The notes below the pieces were generated by a model. It searched no databases. It was given only the letters and a program-made list of their open reading frames with translations, and had not been told where the DNA came from. Source: Paenibacillus oryzae (GTDB lineage Bacteria > Bacillota > Bacilli > Paenibacillales > Paenibacillaceae). From it: a DNA stretch of 64,000 nucleotides. The position numbers were made by a program, and so were the translations under genes. Below are positions 9,707 through 19,976 of the stretch, piece by piece. Positions within the stretch are counted from its first letter, which is position 1. Each line of letters starts with the position of its first letter. Location: positions 46,067 through 110,066 of the forward strand of contig NZ_LYPA01000029.1 of the NCBI RefSeq assembly GCF_001675045.1, in the 5' to 3' direction.

Positions 9707-12700
9707 ATGGCTCGGAATAGAAAGCAGGCGCTTCGCGCAGCCTTGATCGCTTTTTTGACAGTTGCGATTGTTGGATCGTGGATGCTGGCGGCAGGCGCAA
9801 GCGGAACCAAATGGAGCGATTATGCGGAAACGCAGTGGTATGATAATTTTCAGCTAAACGATACGTATACAATTGATTCCGCAGCCAAGCTGGCCGGCAT
9901 TGCCAAGCTGGTCAACGAAGGAAGCGTCAACGGCTTTTCGGGAAAAATATTGAAAATCGCGGCGAATATCGACTTGTCCGCGCATGAATGGGTGCCTATC
10001 GGAACAGAGGAGCATCCTTTTCGCGGAACGCTTTATACGCCCGTAGGCGAAAGCTATATCATTACGGGGCTTGTTATTGAGGATGCTTCTGCATACGCGG
10101 GGCTGGTCGGTAATGCGCAGGACGCAACAATCGGCGGCTTCAGCATTGGAGCGGGCTCTCGCATTACACTGGGCTCGGATTCCGGCACAAGCGCCCTTTA
10201 TGTCGGCTCTGTTGTCGGCAGGTCGGGCGGCAATGGTACCGTATATGATCTAAACAGCACCGTGTCCATTTCGGTTTACGGCAATGCTCAAAACCTGTAT
10301 GTCGGCGGTCTGGCCGGCTTTGCGGAAGGAACCGTGTCCAGCTCGGGATACAACGGCGCAATTAATGCCGAGGTTCAGCATGTTGCTGCAGGCGGTCTGG
10401 TTGGATACGGCGGTTCGTCCGGCTTGAAAATAAAACGGGTAACCAATACCGCAGCAATTGCAGCGGAAAGCAATGCCTACTCGGGAAGTGCAATTGCCGG
10501 CGGCATCATCGGTCAAAGCACCGGGCAATTGCTGATGGAGGAGGATTCAACTCCGATCAGCAATAGCGGCGGAATAACCGTTATTTCGGAAGGAGTCAGT
10601 TATGCGGGGGGAATTGTCGGCAAGGCGGATAGCCTGGTTACCTTCTCCGGAGATACTTCCAATTCCGGCGCTATCGCCATTCAATCGCCGTTAGGCGAGC
10701 TGTCAGCTGCGGGCGGTCTGGTCGGAGCGATTACCTCCGAGCTGGGCAATCATCCCGTCAATATTCATTTTGCGGGCAGCGGTAATATCGTCAATAACGG
10801 CGGAAGCAATGTCTACACAGGCGGCATAGCCGGAAGACTGGAAACCTCGCTGGTCTGGCAGCGCGATTTGCAAGTCGGCGTGGATGTATTTGTATCCGGC
10901 GCGTCAAATGTGCATACCGGCGGTTTGATCGGTTTTGCCGGACAGCAGGTGCAATTTCTCGACTCCGCGCATCATACCGGAAGTGTTACGGTTGAGCGCA
11001 GCAGCAGCTCGGAGCTGAACGAGGCCTACACCGGCGGATTTATCGGCTTTTCGGATGATCGGATTTTGCTGGACAGCAAGGCTGGTGGGACCTACAGCAG
11101 CAGCGGCTCCATTAGCGTAACAGGCGACAAAGGCTTGTATACCGGCGGCATCGCGGGCAATCGCGCTTTTGCCCGGACGAGCGGAAAAGCAAACAATGTA
11201 GCCAGCACCGGCAATATCGACGTGTCCGGGTCCAGTCTGCTGTATACTGGGGGATATGTGGGTGTTGTTCCTGCTGATGCAGCGGATTTCGGATTGTATG
11301 GACTTGCTTATGCGGGCAAAGTTACTGTAGCGGCCGAAAGCTCCAATAATGATGAAATGGTTGCTACAGGCGGTATCGTCGGACATTATGCAAAGGCTGA
11401 GGGCGATGACGCACTGCTTGCCGACTTGTCCTTCAGCGGACAGCTTTATGCATTGGGCGGCGGAGCCTTTACGTATACGGGCGGCATTGCCGGATATGTG
11501 GAAAAAGGCGACATTCAGAATGCCTCGGCTGGAGCCAATGCGGAGGAGCATGCGCTTATTGAATCCGACGGCAAGCTTGGCGGCGTGGCGGGTTTCCTGA
11601 ACGGAAGCGTCGACGTAGCAAAGGTTGCTAATGCGACTCTTGTTGCCCGTACGCCGAATAGCGATATTGGCGGCGTGGCCGCAATTGCGTCCGGAACGCT
11701 GGCGGGCGCGCGCGTGGGCGATCCGCTGGGAGAAGACGCGGCTTCAATTCTGATAAAAGTTTACCTGGACAATGACGGCGAGGACAATCTGACAGCGGGC
11801 GGCGTTGTCGGACGCAACGAAGGCAGTCTTGTTGTAAAAGACAGCTCTATTGGCGGCGGCTCGCTTCTTGCCGAGGAAGGGCGCAGCGGCTATACGCTGG
11901 GCGGCATTGTTGGCGCTGCAACGGCTGAAGCCATTTTGGGCGAGCCGGAGCGGCCGCTGGAGGCCAAAAAGTTGTTCATTAAGGGAGCGGCTTCAAACAG
12001 CCTGCTGGGCGGAGCGGTTGGCCGCAACGGAGCTGTTGAGCTTTATTTGACTACTGAGGCTGTCAGCATTGAGGCAGCAGGAGATGAATTGGCTGCGGGC
12101 GGCGTCATCGGCTTGAACGAAGCGCGGAACGGTGTGGAAACAACGGCTCTCAAGGCCTTGCGCACAAGCATTGAGGCATCGGGCGCTTCCATCGAGGCGG
12201 GCGGCATAGCCGGACGCAATACGGGTCGGCTGGTAAATGCCGCATCAACTGAAGGCGTCATTACGTTAACTGGCGCATCCAATTCCGGCGGCGGCATAGC
12301 CGGGCTGAACCACGGCGATATTGAGGACAGCAGCGCGGTGGACCTGACGCTTAACGGAGATGTGGACGGCGCTTCGCTTGGCGGGATAGCAGGCGTATCC
12401 AGACCGCTGGCCGCTGACGCTCCACGTCCTTCCATAACCAGCTCGACGGTTGTTTCCACCGAAACTCTGCTGGGTACGATTACACAGCCGAACGTAAGGC
12501 TGGGCGGCATTGTTGGCCTGTCTGCGGATACGGACATTGTTGATCCCGTTGTAAAAGCGGACAATTCCGATTACGTGATTCTGACGGTGAAGGCGCCCAA
12601 CAGTTATGCAGGCGGCATCGTCGGTGAATCGGCGGGCGGCAGCATTAAAGGAGCTGGAAATACGACTTTGCCCAACGTGCAGCAGTTGTTCATTACCACT

Positions 12701-15700
12701 TCGACTGCGGCAGCCAATGCGCGCGCGGGCGGCATAGCAGGTCACGCCGACAAAACGGCGATTAAAGGCATAACAGGCAAAAGTGTCAACCTGAATCTGG
12801 CGGGCAGCGATACTATGGCCGGCGGCGTAGCGGGACATTTTCAGGCGTCGGACAGTGCTGTTATTAGCGGGATTTACATGGATATGGTTAGCGTCAAGGC
12901 TGTGGAAACAGCAGCAAATTCCAGACTTGGCGGGGCAATAGGCCTGAACGACAGCCGCGCTTCCGATGCGGGAGCCAATCCGGCTTCTGCTTCCAGCACG
13001 CTGCAGCATACACGGATTATTGGAAATCTGTCCAATTCCAATTCGCCGGTTGTAGAAAATCGTGCAAGCAATGCTATAGTCGGCGGGCTGCTGGGCGAAA
13101 ACCGAAGCCTTGTAGCCAATACAAGCATCATAGACAAAATCGTTGTATCATCTCGAGGCAACGGCAGCATTGTGGGCGGGTATGCCGGCGTCAATCGCGC
13201 AGACGGCACACTTTATTATACCTACGCCAATGCCAACCTTTCCGTTCAGGGGCAGGATGTTGCGGTTGGAGGACATACCGGACTGAACGAAGGGCAAATT
13301 ATGTCCTCTTATGTAGATATTGATGTCAAAAGCCAGGCCTCAGGCACCTCGTCAAAAGCCGTTCCGCTTGGCGGGCTTGTGGGGATAAACAAGGGTCTGA
13401 TTGACAAATCCTACGCGGTTTCGGCCGTTTCTTCAACCGGCGCATACAGCGTAACGGGCGGACTGGTCGGAGACCAGCTGGCAGGAACGATCCGTTACTC
13501 CTATGCGGGCAAGCAAGTAGCCGCTTCCGGGGCCTCCAGCTTTGCCGGGGGCTTCGCGGGCCGAATTGGCGGCGGAGAAATAAAGGAGAGCTATTCCGCG
13601 GCAAATGTAACATCAAGCGGAGGCGCTCTTAGCGGTGGTTTTGCGGGACGTTATGACAACAGCAGCAGAGCGCTGCTGTACAAAACGTATTACATCAAGG
13701 ACGATGCGGTTGCTATTAACAAGGATTTGCCGGATTTTGCCGCCGGTGAATTCAATTGGTTAAATGCGCCGGGCAGACTCAGCACACTGCTTGATGAAAC
13801 GCTCAGAAATCGCGATGCTTTCCCAGGCTTGTCGGGCTGGGATTTCAATACAATCTGGCGTTACGGCTCCTTGAATGCGAAATATCTGTATCCCGAGCTG
13901 ATCCGCACAGCCAATAGCGGCGGCGGAGACGGCGGCACGGAAGTGAATGCCAGCGTAAATTGGTATACGCGCAATATTGACGCACTCACCTTCCAGATTA
14001 CTAGCGAAGCGGAGCTGGCCGGCCTGGCCAGTCTGGTCAACGGAACGGTTCTGGGCGTGGAGCGGCAGGACTTTGCAGGACGAACGATTCGCCTTATGAA
14101 TCCGGTTCATATTCAATCCGATGACTGGATCTCTATCGGGGCGGGAGAAGCGACTCCGTTTGAAGGCACGTTTAACGGAGGCGGACATCTGATCGACGGC
14201 TTGTCTGTCGAGTCTGGTCAGGACATGTCGGGCTTGTTCGGCGTCATTGGCGAGGGAGCGACAATAGAGAAGGTGTATCTGGAGCCTGTTTCCATTACGG
14301 GTGACGGCTACGCAGGGTCTCTTGCCGCTATCAACCATGGCGTTATTACAAACGTCAAAGTAGATATACCCGATACCTTTGCCATTAAAGGAAATATTGT
14401 CGGCGGATTTATCGGCGCCAATACCGGGACGCTGGAGGCAGTTACGCTGCTGTTCCCGCAAGGGGCATCCGTGGAAGCGGTTGGCCGCGATGCCATCGCA
14501 GGCGCTATTGTCGGAGACAACAGCATTGATATCAAGCCAGAGCTGTTCAGCCAGCTTGAGCTGCTCGGAACCGTCAGAAGCTCCGCCCAAGGCGCGGTGC
14601 TCGGCGGTTACATCGGACAGCAGGCCGGAGACTTCAGCGGCTTTGATATAACGATTGATCATAGCGTAGCTGCGGAAGGGCAAGATTCGATTGCCGGCGG
14701 GATAATCGGACGTCATTTATCAGGAGCAACGGAGAATCTGAACGTTCTGCTTGGGGGCGGCAGCATTAAAGCGCCGGCGGACGGAACGACGGCAGGGGCT
14801 GTCACAGGCGTGTCGGCCAGCGGAAACAAGCTGCGCAATATCAGCCTGCAAGGCAACCCGGCTGCTGCTCCAATTATTGGCGGCGGTATTCTAGGCGGAA
14901 TTGTTGGCCAAAAAACAGGCATGTCAGGCAGCCAATACGATGCGGAAGAGCTTTCGGCTACAGGTCTGCTGCTGACCGCGCCGGAAGAAGCGGCCTCTGC
15001 AACAATGGGCGGTTTGTTCGGGAAGCTGGTTAACGGCGCAGCTAACGGGCTGTATGCGGAAGGCGATATTGTTCCTCATGCCTCCCAAGGCATAGTCGGC
15101 GGTATTGCCGGTGAAGTGCGCGACAGCTTGTTAAACAATGTGGAGTCGCTTGTCCATATTTCGTATGAAGGCGTCAAAGGTGAAGCGGCGATTGGGGGCA
15201 TAGCCGGTGTGCTGGCTGCCGCCGATCACGACCAAGCCTTTGATTTAGAGGGAAGTCTCCCTTATTACAGCGGCTTGTACAGGGGCGTAGCCAAAGGCAT
15301 CACGTTAAAGGCTGCCGGCAGCGGCAGCTCGGCAGACATTGCTATCGGCGGTTTGATTGGCAAGCTTGACGCCTCCGTTTATTTCAGTGAAGCCGATGCC
15401 GATTTGTCCACCGCAGGAGCACTTGTGGCAGCAATGGGCGGCCTGGCAGGCGAAAGCAGAGGCATTATTGTGCAATCGGAAAGCTTCGGCGTTCTGAATG
15501 CCTTTACTAATACGGAGCAATACACAGGCGGAGCAGTAGGCTATGGCGAAGGCGGCGGCATTTATTACACCTATGTCACCTCCGGCGGCAAAGCCTTGAA
15601 AGTGCAGGAGCCTGTTACACGGCTTCCCCAAATGCCGGTTGCTTATGCCGGCGGCTTTATCGGTCTGGGTAACGGAGTAAACATGCAAGGCGTAAGCACC

Positions 15701-18700
15701 GATATGCCCGTAACAGTGACCAGCGACAGCAAAGAGGATAGCGTTTATGCCGGCGGCTTTGCCGGAGCGTTTGGCGAAAGCAGCGCGGCTGGCACCGGCA
15801 GCCTCAAGGATGGATACGCCAAAGGAAAGGTTGAGGTGCAAGCCAAATCGGTTGTTATTGCAGGGGGCTTTGCGGCATCCATTAACCGCTACAATGTGGT
15901 GGATGCCTATGCATCAGGCAATGTTTCCATCACCGGCTTTGATACCCGGACAGGCGGTTTTGCGGGAGCGGTTGAGCGTCTGGCTGCGGTAAGCAACGTT
16001 TATGCCGGACAACAATCGCTCAAGGCGACGGGCGTTGCATCTGCAACGCGAGCTTATATTGGCGGCTTTGCCGGCTACAATGACGGCGCAATAAGCGGAG
16101 TATACGCCAACGCGGCGGATATCGCCCTGAGCGCGGCTGGAGCCAGCGCCTATAGAGGCTCCTTGCTTGGTTATCAATACCGCGAGGGCAGCATCTCGGA
16201 TTCGCAATATGCTGCTTCTCTAACTCCTACCGGCCATGATTTGGGCTTGTCGAGCCAACTGGAGCAGAAGGATAGACTTGCCGAGCTTGCGCTGGATACA
16301 TGGCAGCTGCGGATCGATGCAGGCTTCCTTCTGAATAACGGCGAGAGCGAATATCTCGTCCAAACGCCTTATCAACTGTTTGCTACAGCTCTGATCGGCA
16401 GCGAGGATACCGCACTGGACTTTTACCGATTGTTCAATCGTGCGGCGACGGAAGCGCCAAATGCCGTCATCAAGCTGGGCGCGGACATCAATCTGACCAA
16501 TATGCGCTGGAAGCCGTATGTCAATTTCCGCGGCGAGTTTGACGGAGCAAATTATGCAATCAGAGGCTTGAAGGTTGCGGCAAGCTCCGGCGCGCAAGGC
16601 TTTATAACAACGAACCACGGCTCTGTTGTCCGGCTTGTGCTGGATAACGCCTCCGTCTCCACAGGCTCTGCCGGCAATGACGCCGCCGGGCTAGTGGCAG
16701 GCATTAACAGCGCCTCCGGCATCATTGCCGACGTGCAGGTTAAAGGAGCAAGCTCCGGCGGCAATGCCGGAGGCATCGCCGGAATCAATGATGGAGCCAT
16801 CGAAAAGGCGAATGTTCATGCCGAGGTCAAAGGAAGTCTTTTGGCGGGAGGCATTGCAGGCCGAAATAATGGCCAATTGCACCTCTCCTCGTCAAGCGGC
16901 ACGGTTGCCGCTCCGACTGCCGGAGGCATTGCCGGCGAAAATGGCGATAACGGAGAATTAAATCAAGTGTTCTCATACGGACAGATAGCTGCAAGTGACC
17001 CTGCCAGCGCGAATGGCGGAGGCCTTGCTGGTTATTCATCCGGCATAATTACACGCAGCTACTTCTCGGGCAGCGTTGAGGCAACAGGCTCCGGCTTTGC
17101 TAGAGCAGGCGGCATAGCGGGCCATGCGGCAGGCGGAGCCATCAGCGAAGTGTTTAATGCGGGAGACGTTCAAGCAAGCGACAATGGCATTATTGCTCGC
17201 GGTCGAACCTTCTTTGGCGGCATTGCTGGACAGAAGGAAGCTGAGGCATCCATCCAGGGCGGCTTGTATAACAAGCAGATGCTTAAAGCGGATACCGCCT
17301 ACTACAATGAGGCTGGAGTCCGGGTTGCAGGCAACGCAGATGGTCAAGCCCGCGGTCTTTCGGGACGCGCCTTGACGGGCAATGTGCTGCCTGAGGGGCT
17401 GCAAGCGGATTTCTGGCAAAGCAAAGCAGGCTTTTACCCGCAGCTTAAAGCCTTTGGCGGCAGCGCGCGCTCTTTAATCAGCGCGGCGGCATTAACGTTT
17501 GATGAACCCGCCAATGTATACAGTACAATTCAGAGCTTTACTCTGTCGTCTTCTTCAGACATCCCGTGGACAGCTGCCGGAGCGTCGCTGCGTACCTTCG
17601 GCACAACGATTACAGGTACGGCAACTACAGCTACCGGAAGGATTAGCGCAACTGCAGCCTCGGCCTCAGAGCCGTCCAAAACGATTGTTATTCGCAAGAC
17701 AGCGCCGATCTATGAGCAAACCGCGCTTCCTGCTGTTTTTGCCCAGGCAGAAGCTACGTTTAAAACGAGCCAGAGAGTGGATTTAACAACCGAGGAGCAA
17801 GGCGGGGTTATCTACTATACGTTGAATGGTACGACGCCAGTTCCTGGCGCTTCATCCACCATGCTGTACAGCGGACCGCTAGAGCTGAGGACAACAACAA
17901 CGGTAACGGCTATCGTCACAGCAGTGGACAAGGAAGCAAGCGCTCCTGTCAAGCGCACATGGAAGCTGGAGCCCGGCATCACGCTTGGCGGAGGGGGCTT
18001 TATTCCTGAACCTGAGCCAAAGGCCGAGGTCACCATGACCATTGGCAATCGTGAAATTCCGCTGGACGGCAAGGAGCCCGTCAAGGCGGCAATTAACAGC
18101 ATCGTCAGTCTGAACGTACCTTCCGATGTGCAGGTCTACTACACAGTTGACGGATCGGAGCCAACAACAGCAAGCCTTCGCTATAACGGCGAAATCTGGG
18201 TTACAGGCAATATGACCATCAAGTTTATAACCAGCAAGGACAAGGAGGTCCGCACGGTTAATTACGTGGTTCGTCCTGCCGAATTTGCCATCCGGTCCGA
18301 TGCGGCACAGGTTCGCTACATGGATGCATCCTCGACCGGAAAGTTCCGTCCGGATGAGGCCATTAGCAGGTATGAGCTTGTGACGGCGCTGTCCAATTTG
18401 CTGAGCTTCGAGCAAGCGCCAATTGGCTCGATGTTTGCCGATGTATCGGCAAAATCTTCTGCCACGGTTGCAAAGTTTGCTTCCTCCGGGATTGTACAGG
18501 GATATCCTGACGGCGCGTTTAAGGGCGATAAAGGCTTGACGCGCGCAGAGCTGGTTGTCATTCTCTCTCGGGTGCTCAGGCTGGAGGCTGGCACAACAGC
18601 TTCCGCAGCGCCTTCATTCACGGACACAAGCAAGCACTGGTCCGCAAGCTATGTTGAAGCGTTTGTTCGCGCGGGATATGTGAAGGGTTATCCCGATGGA

Positions 18701-18856
18701 ACGTTCCGTCCGTCGAAGCTCGTAACAAGGGCGGAAGCGGTTGTGCTTCTGAATAACATTATGGGCACTGCAACAGATGCAAACGAAAATGCCGACATTA
18801 AGGATGTATCCCAGCGGCATTGGGCGTATCAACAGATTTTGGCTGCAACCAAGTAG
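9707..18856 (+). CDS. Giant GLUG-repeat adhesin-like protein with SLH anchor
   Basis: The ATG has GAGGCGG 7 nt upstream. The product has 3049 residues. A signal peptide (residues ~1-31) is followed by dozens of short Gly-rich repeats of the GGIAG/GGLVG type, the GLUG pattern found in beta-helical adhesins. Three times (near residues 58, 1430 and 2218) the repeats restart with a similar cap: a helix-like LAGLA.LVN segment, then D/I-rich strands with a W-x-P/S-IG core. This suggests three consecutive beta-helix modules. Two chitobiase C-terminal-like beta modules (YYTLNGTTP near 2700, YYTVDGSEP near 2805) precede about three SLH motifs from residue ~2860. The expected location is the cell wall. 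The ligand is unknown; adhesion or polysaccharide binding is inferred. Confidence 0.85.
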   Translation: MARNRKQALRAALIAFLTVAIVGSWMLAAGASGTKWSDYAETQWYDNFQLNDTYTIDSAAKLAGIAKLVNEGSVNGFSGKILKIAANIDLSAHEWVPIGTEEHPFRGTLYTPVGESYIITGLVIEDASAYAGLVGNAQDATIGGFSIGAGSRITLGSDSGTSALYVGSVVGRSGGNGTVYDLNSTVSISVYGNAQNLYVGGLAGFAEGTVSSSGYNGAINAEVQHVAAGGLVGYGGSSGLKIKRVTNTAAIAAESNAYSGSAIAGGIIGQSTGQLLMEEDSTPISNSGGITVISEGVSYAGGIVGKADSLVTFSGDTSNSGAIAIQSPLGELSAAGGLVGAITSELGNHPVNIHFAGSGNIVNNGGSNVYTGGIAGRLETSLVWQRDLQVGVDVFVSGASNVHTGGLIGFAGQQVQFLDSAHHTGSVTVERSSSSELNEAYTGGFIGFSDDRILLDSKAGGTYSSSGSISVTGDKGLYTGGIAGNRAFARTSGKANNVASTGNIDVSGSSLLYTGGYVGVVPADAADFGLYGLAYAGKVTVAAESSNNDEMVATGGIVGHYAKAEGDDALLADLSFSGQLYALGGGAFTYTGGIAGYVEKGDIQNASAGANAEEHALIESDGKLGGVAGFLNGSVDVAKVANATLVARTPNSDIGGVAAIASGTLAGARVGDPLGEDAASILIKVYLDNDGEDNLTAGGVVGRNEGSLVVKDSSIGGGSLLAEEGRSGYTLGGIVGAATAEAILGEPERPLEAKKLFIKGAASNSLLGGAVGRNGAVELYLTTEAVSIEAAGDELAAGGVIGLNEARNGVETTALKALRTSIEASGASIEAGGIAGRNTGRLVNAASTEGVITLTGASNSGGGIAGLNHGDIEDSSAVDLTLNGDVDGASLGGIAGVSRPLAADAPRPSITSSTVVSTETLLGTITQPNVRLGGIVGLSADTDIVDPVVKADNSDYVILTVKAPNSYAGGIVGESAGGSIKGAGNTTLPNVQQLFITTSTAAANARAGGIAGHADKTAIKGITGKSVNLNLAGSDTMAGGVAGHFQASDSAVISGIYMDMVSVKAVETAANSRLGGAIGLNDSRASDAGANPASASSTLQHTRIIGNLSNSNSPVVENRASNAIVGGLLGENRSLVANTSIIDKIVVSSRGNGSIVGGYAGVNRADGTLYYTYANANLSVQGQDVAVGGHTGLNEGQIMSSYVDIDVKSQASGTSSKAVPLGGLVGINKGLIDKSYAVSAVSSTGAYSVTGGLVGDQLAGTIRYSYAGKQVAASGASSFAGGFAGRIGGGEIKESYSAANVTSSGGALSGGFAGRYDNSSRALLYKTYYIKDDAVAINKDLPDFAAGEFNWLNAPGRLSTLLDETLRNRDAFPGLSGWDFNTIWRYGSLNAKYLYPELIRTANSGGGDGGTEVNASVNWYTRNIDALTFQITSEAELAGLASLVNGTVLGVERQDFAGRTIRLMNPVHIQSDDWISIGAGEATPFEGTFNGGGHLIDGLSVESGQDMSGLFGVIGEGATIEKVYLEPVSITGDGYAGSLAAINHGVITNVKVDIPDTFAIKGNIVGGFIGANTGTLEAVTLLFPQGASVEAVGRDAIAGAIVGDNSIDIKPELFSQLELLGTVRSSAQGAVLGGYIGQQAGDFSGFDITIDHSVAAEGQDSIAGGIIGRHLSGATENLNVLLGGGSIKAPADGTTAGAVTGVSASGNKLRNISLQGNPAAAPIIGGGILGGIVGQKTGMSGSQYDAEELSATGLLLTAPEEAASATMGGLFGKLVNGAANGLYAEGDIVPHASQGIVGGIAGEVRDSLLNNVESLVHISYEGVKGEAAIGGIAGVLAAADHDQAFDLEGSLPYYSGLYRGVAKGITLKAAGSGSSADIAIGGLIGKLDASVYFSEADADLSTAGALVAAMGGLAGESRGIIVQSESFGVLNAFTNTEQYTGGAVGYGEGGGIYYTYVTSGGKALKVQEPVTRLPQMPVAYAGGFIGLGNGVNMQGVSTDMPVTVTSDSKEDSVYAGGFAGAFGESSAAGTGSLKDGYAKGKVEVQAKSVVIAGGFAASINRYNVVDAYASGNVSITGFDTRTGGFAGAVERLAAVSNVYAGQQSLKATGVASATRAYIGGFAGYNDGAISGVYANAADIALSAAGASAYRGSLLGYQYREGSISDSQYAASLTPTGHDLGLSSQLEQKDRLAELALDTWQLRIDAGFLLNNGESEYLVQTPYQLFATALIGSEDTALDFYRLFNRAATEAPNAVIKLGADINLTNMRWKPYVNFRGEFDGANYAIRGLKVAASSGAQGFITTNHGSVVRLVLDNASVSTGSAGNDAAGLVAGINSASGIIADVQVKGASSGGNAGGIAGINDGAIEKANVHAEVKGSLLAGGIAGRNNGQLHLSSSSGTVAAPTAGGIAGENGDNGELNQVFSYGQIAASDPASANGGGLAGYSSGIITRSYFSGSVEATGSGFARAGGIAGHAAGGAISEVFNAGDVQASDNGIIARGRTFFGGIAGQKEAEASIQGGLYNKQMLKADTAYYNEAGVRVAGNADGQARGLSGRALTGNVLPEGLQADFWQSKAGFYPQLKAFGGSARSLISAAALTFDEPANVYSTIQSFTLSSSSDIPWTAAGASLRTFGTTITGTATTATGRISATAASASEPSKTIVIRKTAPIYEQTALPAVFAQAEATFKTSQRVDLTTEEQGGVIYYTLNGTTPVPGASSTMLYSGPLELRTTTTVTAIVTAVDKEASAPVKRTWKLEPGITLGGGGFIPEPEPKAEVTMTIGNREIPLDGKEPVKAAINSIVSLNVPSDVQVYYTVDGSEPTTASLRYNGEIWVTGNMTIKFITSKDKEVRTVNYVVRPAEFAIRSDAAQVRYMDASSTGKFRPDEAISRYELVTALSNLLSFEQAPIGSMFADVSAKSSATVAKFASSGIVQGYPDGAFKGDKGLTRAELVVILSRVLRLEAGTTASAAPSFTDTSKHWSASYVEAFVRAGYVKGYPDGTFRPSKLVTRAEAVVLLNNIMGTATDANENADIKDVSQRHWAYQQILAATK

Positions 18857-18889
18857 CGGCGGCATGACTAAATGAGGAGGCTTGCAAGC

Positions 18890-19558
18890 ATGAAACGGGG
18901 GATAGGCGCCTTGGCGCTGCTGATACTGACACTGGCCGTTTTTCTGTCCGCGAATGCTCCTTCAGAAGCGCAGAAGGAACCGGTTTATGGCGCAAAGGAC
19001 GTTTACAGTAATGCGGAAAAGGCAGTATTCTACATTCGCAATTTGACCAAGGAGGGCACGCTGCGGTCGGTCGGCACCGGCTTTGTTCTTACGGAAGGCG
19101 GGCAGGCCGCCACTGCCTATCATGTGGTCAAAGAGGCAGCCTCCCTTGAAATTACACTATCGGACGGAACGCTGATCAAGGGAGCTTCGGTTGTTGCTTA
19201 TGACGAGTTTATGGACACGGCGCTGCTGAAGCTTCCCAAGCCTCCCTCCGGGCGCCCGTATTCCGCCATCGCATGGCGGGAGGCGAGCGTTGCGCACGGC
19301 GAGCGCGTATTTGCAATAGGGTACCCGCTTAAAGCAACACCGATTATTACGGAGGGCATTGTAAGCTCGCCAAAGGCGGAGATCAACAGCCGCGACCGCA
19401 TATTAATTTCTGCGGACATTGCAAGCGGCATGTCAGGCGGTCCGGTGCTTGATGAATACGGCGAGGCGATAGGCTTGATATCGGGCTCGCTCAGAACGAT
19501 GCAGGGCATTCACCTTGTAGTCGGAAATAAGCAGTTCAAAGAGCTGGAAAGCAAGTAA
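18890..19558 (+). CDS. Secreted trypsin-like (HtrA-type) serine protease, no PDZ domain
   Basis: The ATG at 18890 is chosen over an in-frame ATG at 18872 because GAGGAGG sits 9 nt upstream and the signal peptide (MKRGIGALALL...) begins there. The product has 222 residues. The catalytic triad is readable: His78 in AYHVV, Asp109 in FMDTALL, and Ser182 in SGMSGGP. This matches the HtrA/DegP-like S1C fold, but there is no room for a PDZ domain. The gene starts 33 nt after the GLUG gene and precedes a strong terminator, so it is the last gene of the surface-protein run. A role in processing or quality control of the giant neighbours is plausible but inferred. Confidence 0.85.
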   Translation: MKRGIGALALLILTLAVFLSANAPSEAQKEPVYGAKDVYSNAEKAVFYIRNLTKEGTLRSVGTGFVLTEGGQAATAYHVVKEAASLEITLSDGTLIKGASVVAYDEFMDTALLKLPKPPSGRPYSAIAWREASVAHGERVFAIGYPLKATPIITEGIVSSPKAEINSRDRILISADIASGMSGGPVLDEYGEAIGLISGSLRTMQGIHLVVGNKQFKELESK

Positions 19559-19670
19559 ACACAAACTGCTCCCTCAGTTGAAAATGAAATAGATAAGGCT
19601 TCCCGGGCGTTAATTCGACAAAATCAGCGCTCTATTTTCAAAAATGCCTTAGAAATGGAAGAAGTCATGA

Positions 19671-19697
19671 AAACCTCCCTTTTTCGGGAGGTTTTTT
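19671..19697 (+). terminator. Intrinsic terminator of the surface-protein run
   Basis: The stem AACCTCCC/GGGAGGTT with a short T/C loop is followed by a run of T, 113 nt after the protease stop. Confidence 0.85.
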
Positions 19698-19976
19698 GTG
19701 TGCGACGGGGCTGATTCATCTTAATATAAGGCTGCTTGCTTAAGCTTCTTCCCTTCCATTTTGTCCAGCATGTTTGTTGCGGTTTGTCAGGTCCGTTACT
19801 TCTTGCTCATTTCTCATCCCCATTTATCGTCACGCTTTAGGTTCAACTTCACATTGACTCCGCCTTTCACAAACGATAAAGTTATGATACGAACTAACTT
19901 AACTAACAAAATTATGTAAGTTGTTTGATTTGTTGCATTATTGTTGCGTGCGCTGTTGAGCAGGAAGGAGGCGTAT
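19698..19976 (+). other. Non-coding upstream region of the mannanase gene
   Basis: No gene is supported here. A TTGACT near 19855 and a TATGAT near 19883 are 23 nt apart, too far for a standard promoter. AACTTA (19896) and TAAGTT (19917) form a weak inverted repeat around an A/T-rich centre that could be an operator. The promoter of the GH26 gene is expected in this stretch but cannot be fixed by eye. Confidence 0.4.

Noticed and set aside
19855..19888. TTGACT...TATGAT as the promoter of the GH26 gene
   Set aside because: The spacer is 23 nt, outside the functional range for sigma-A.
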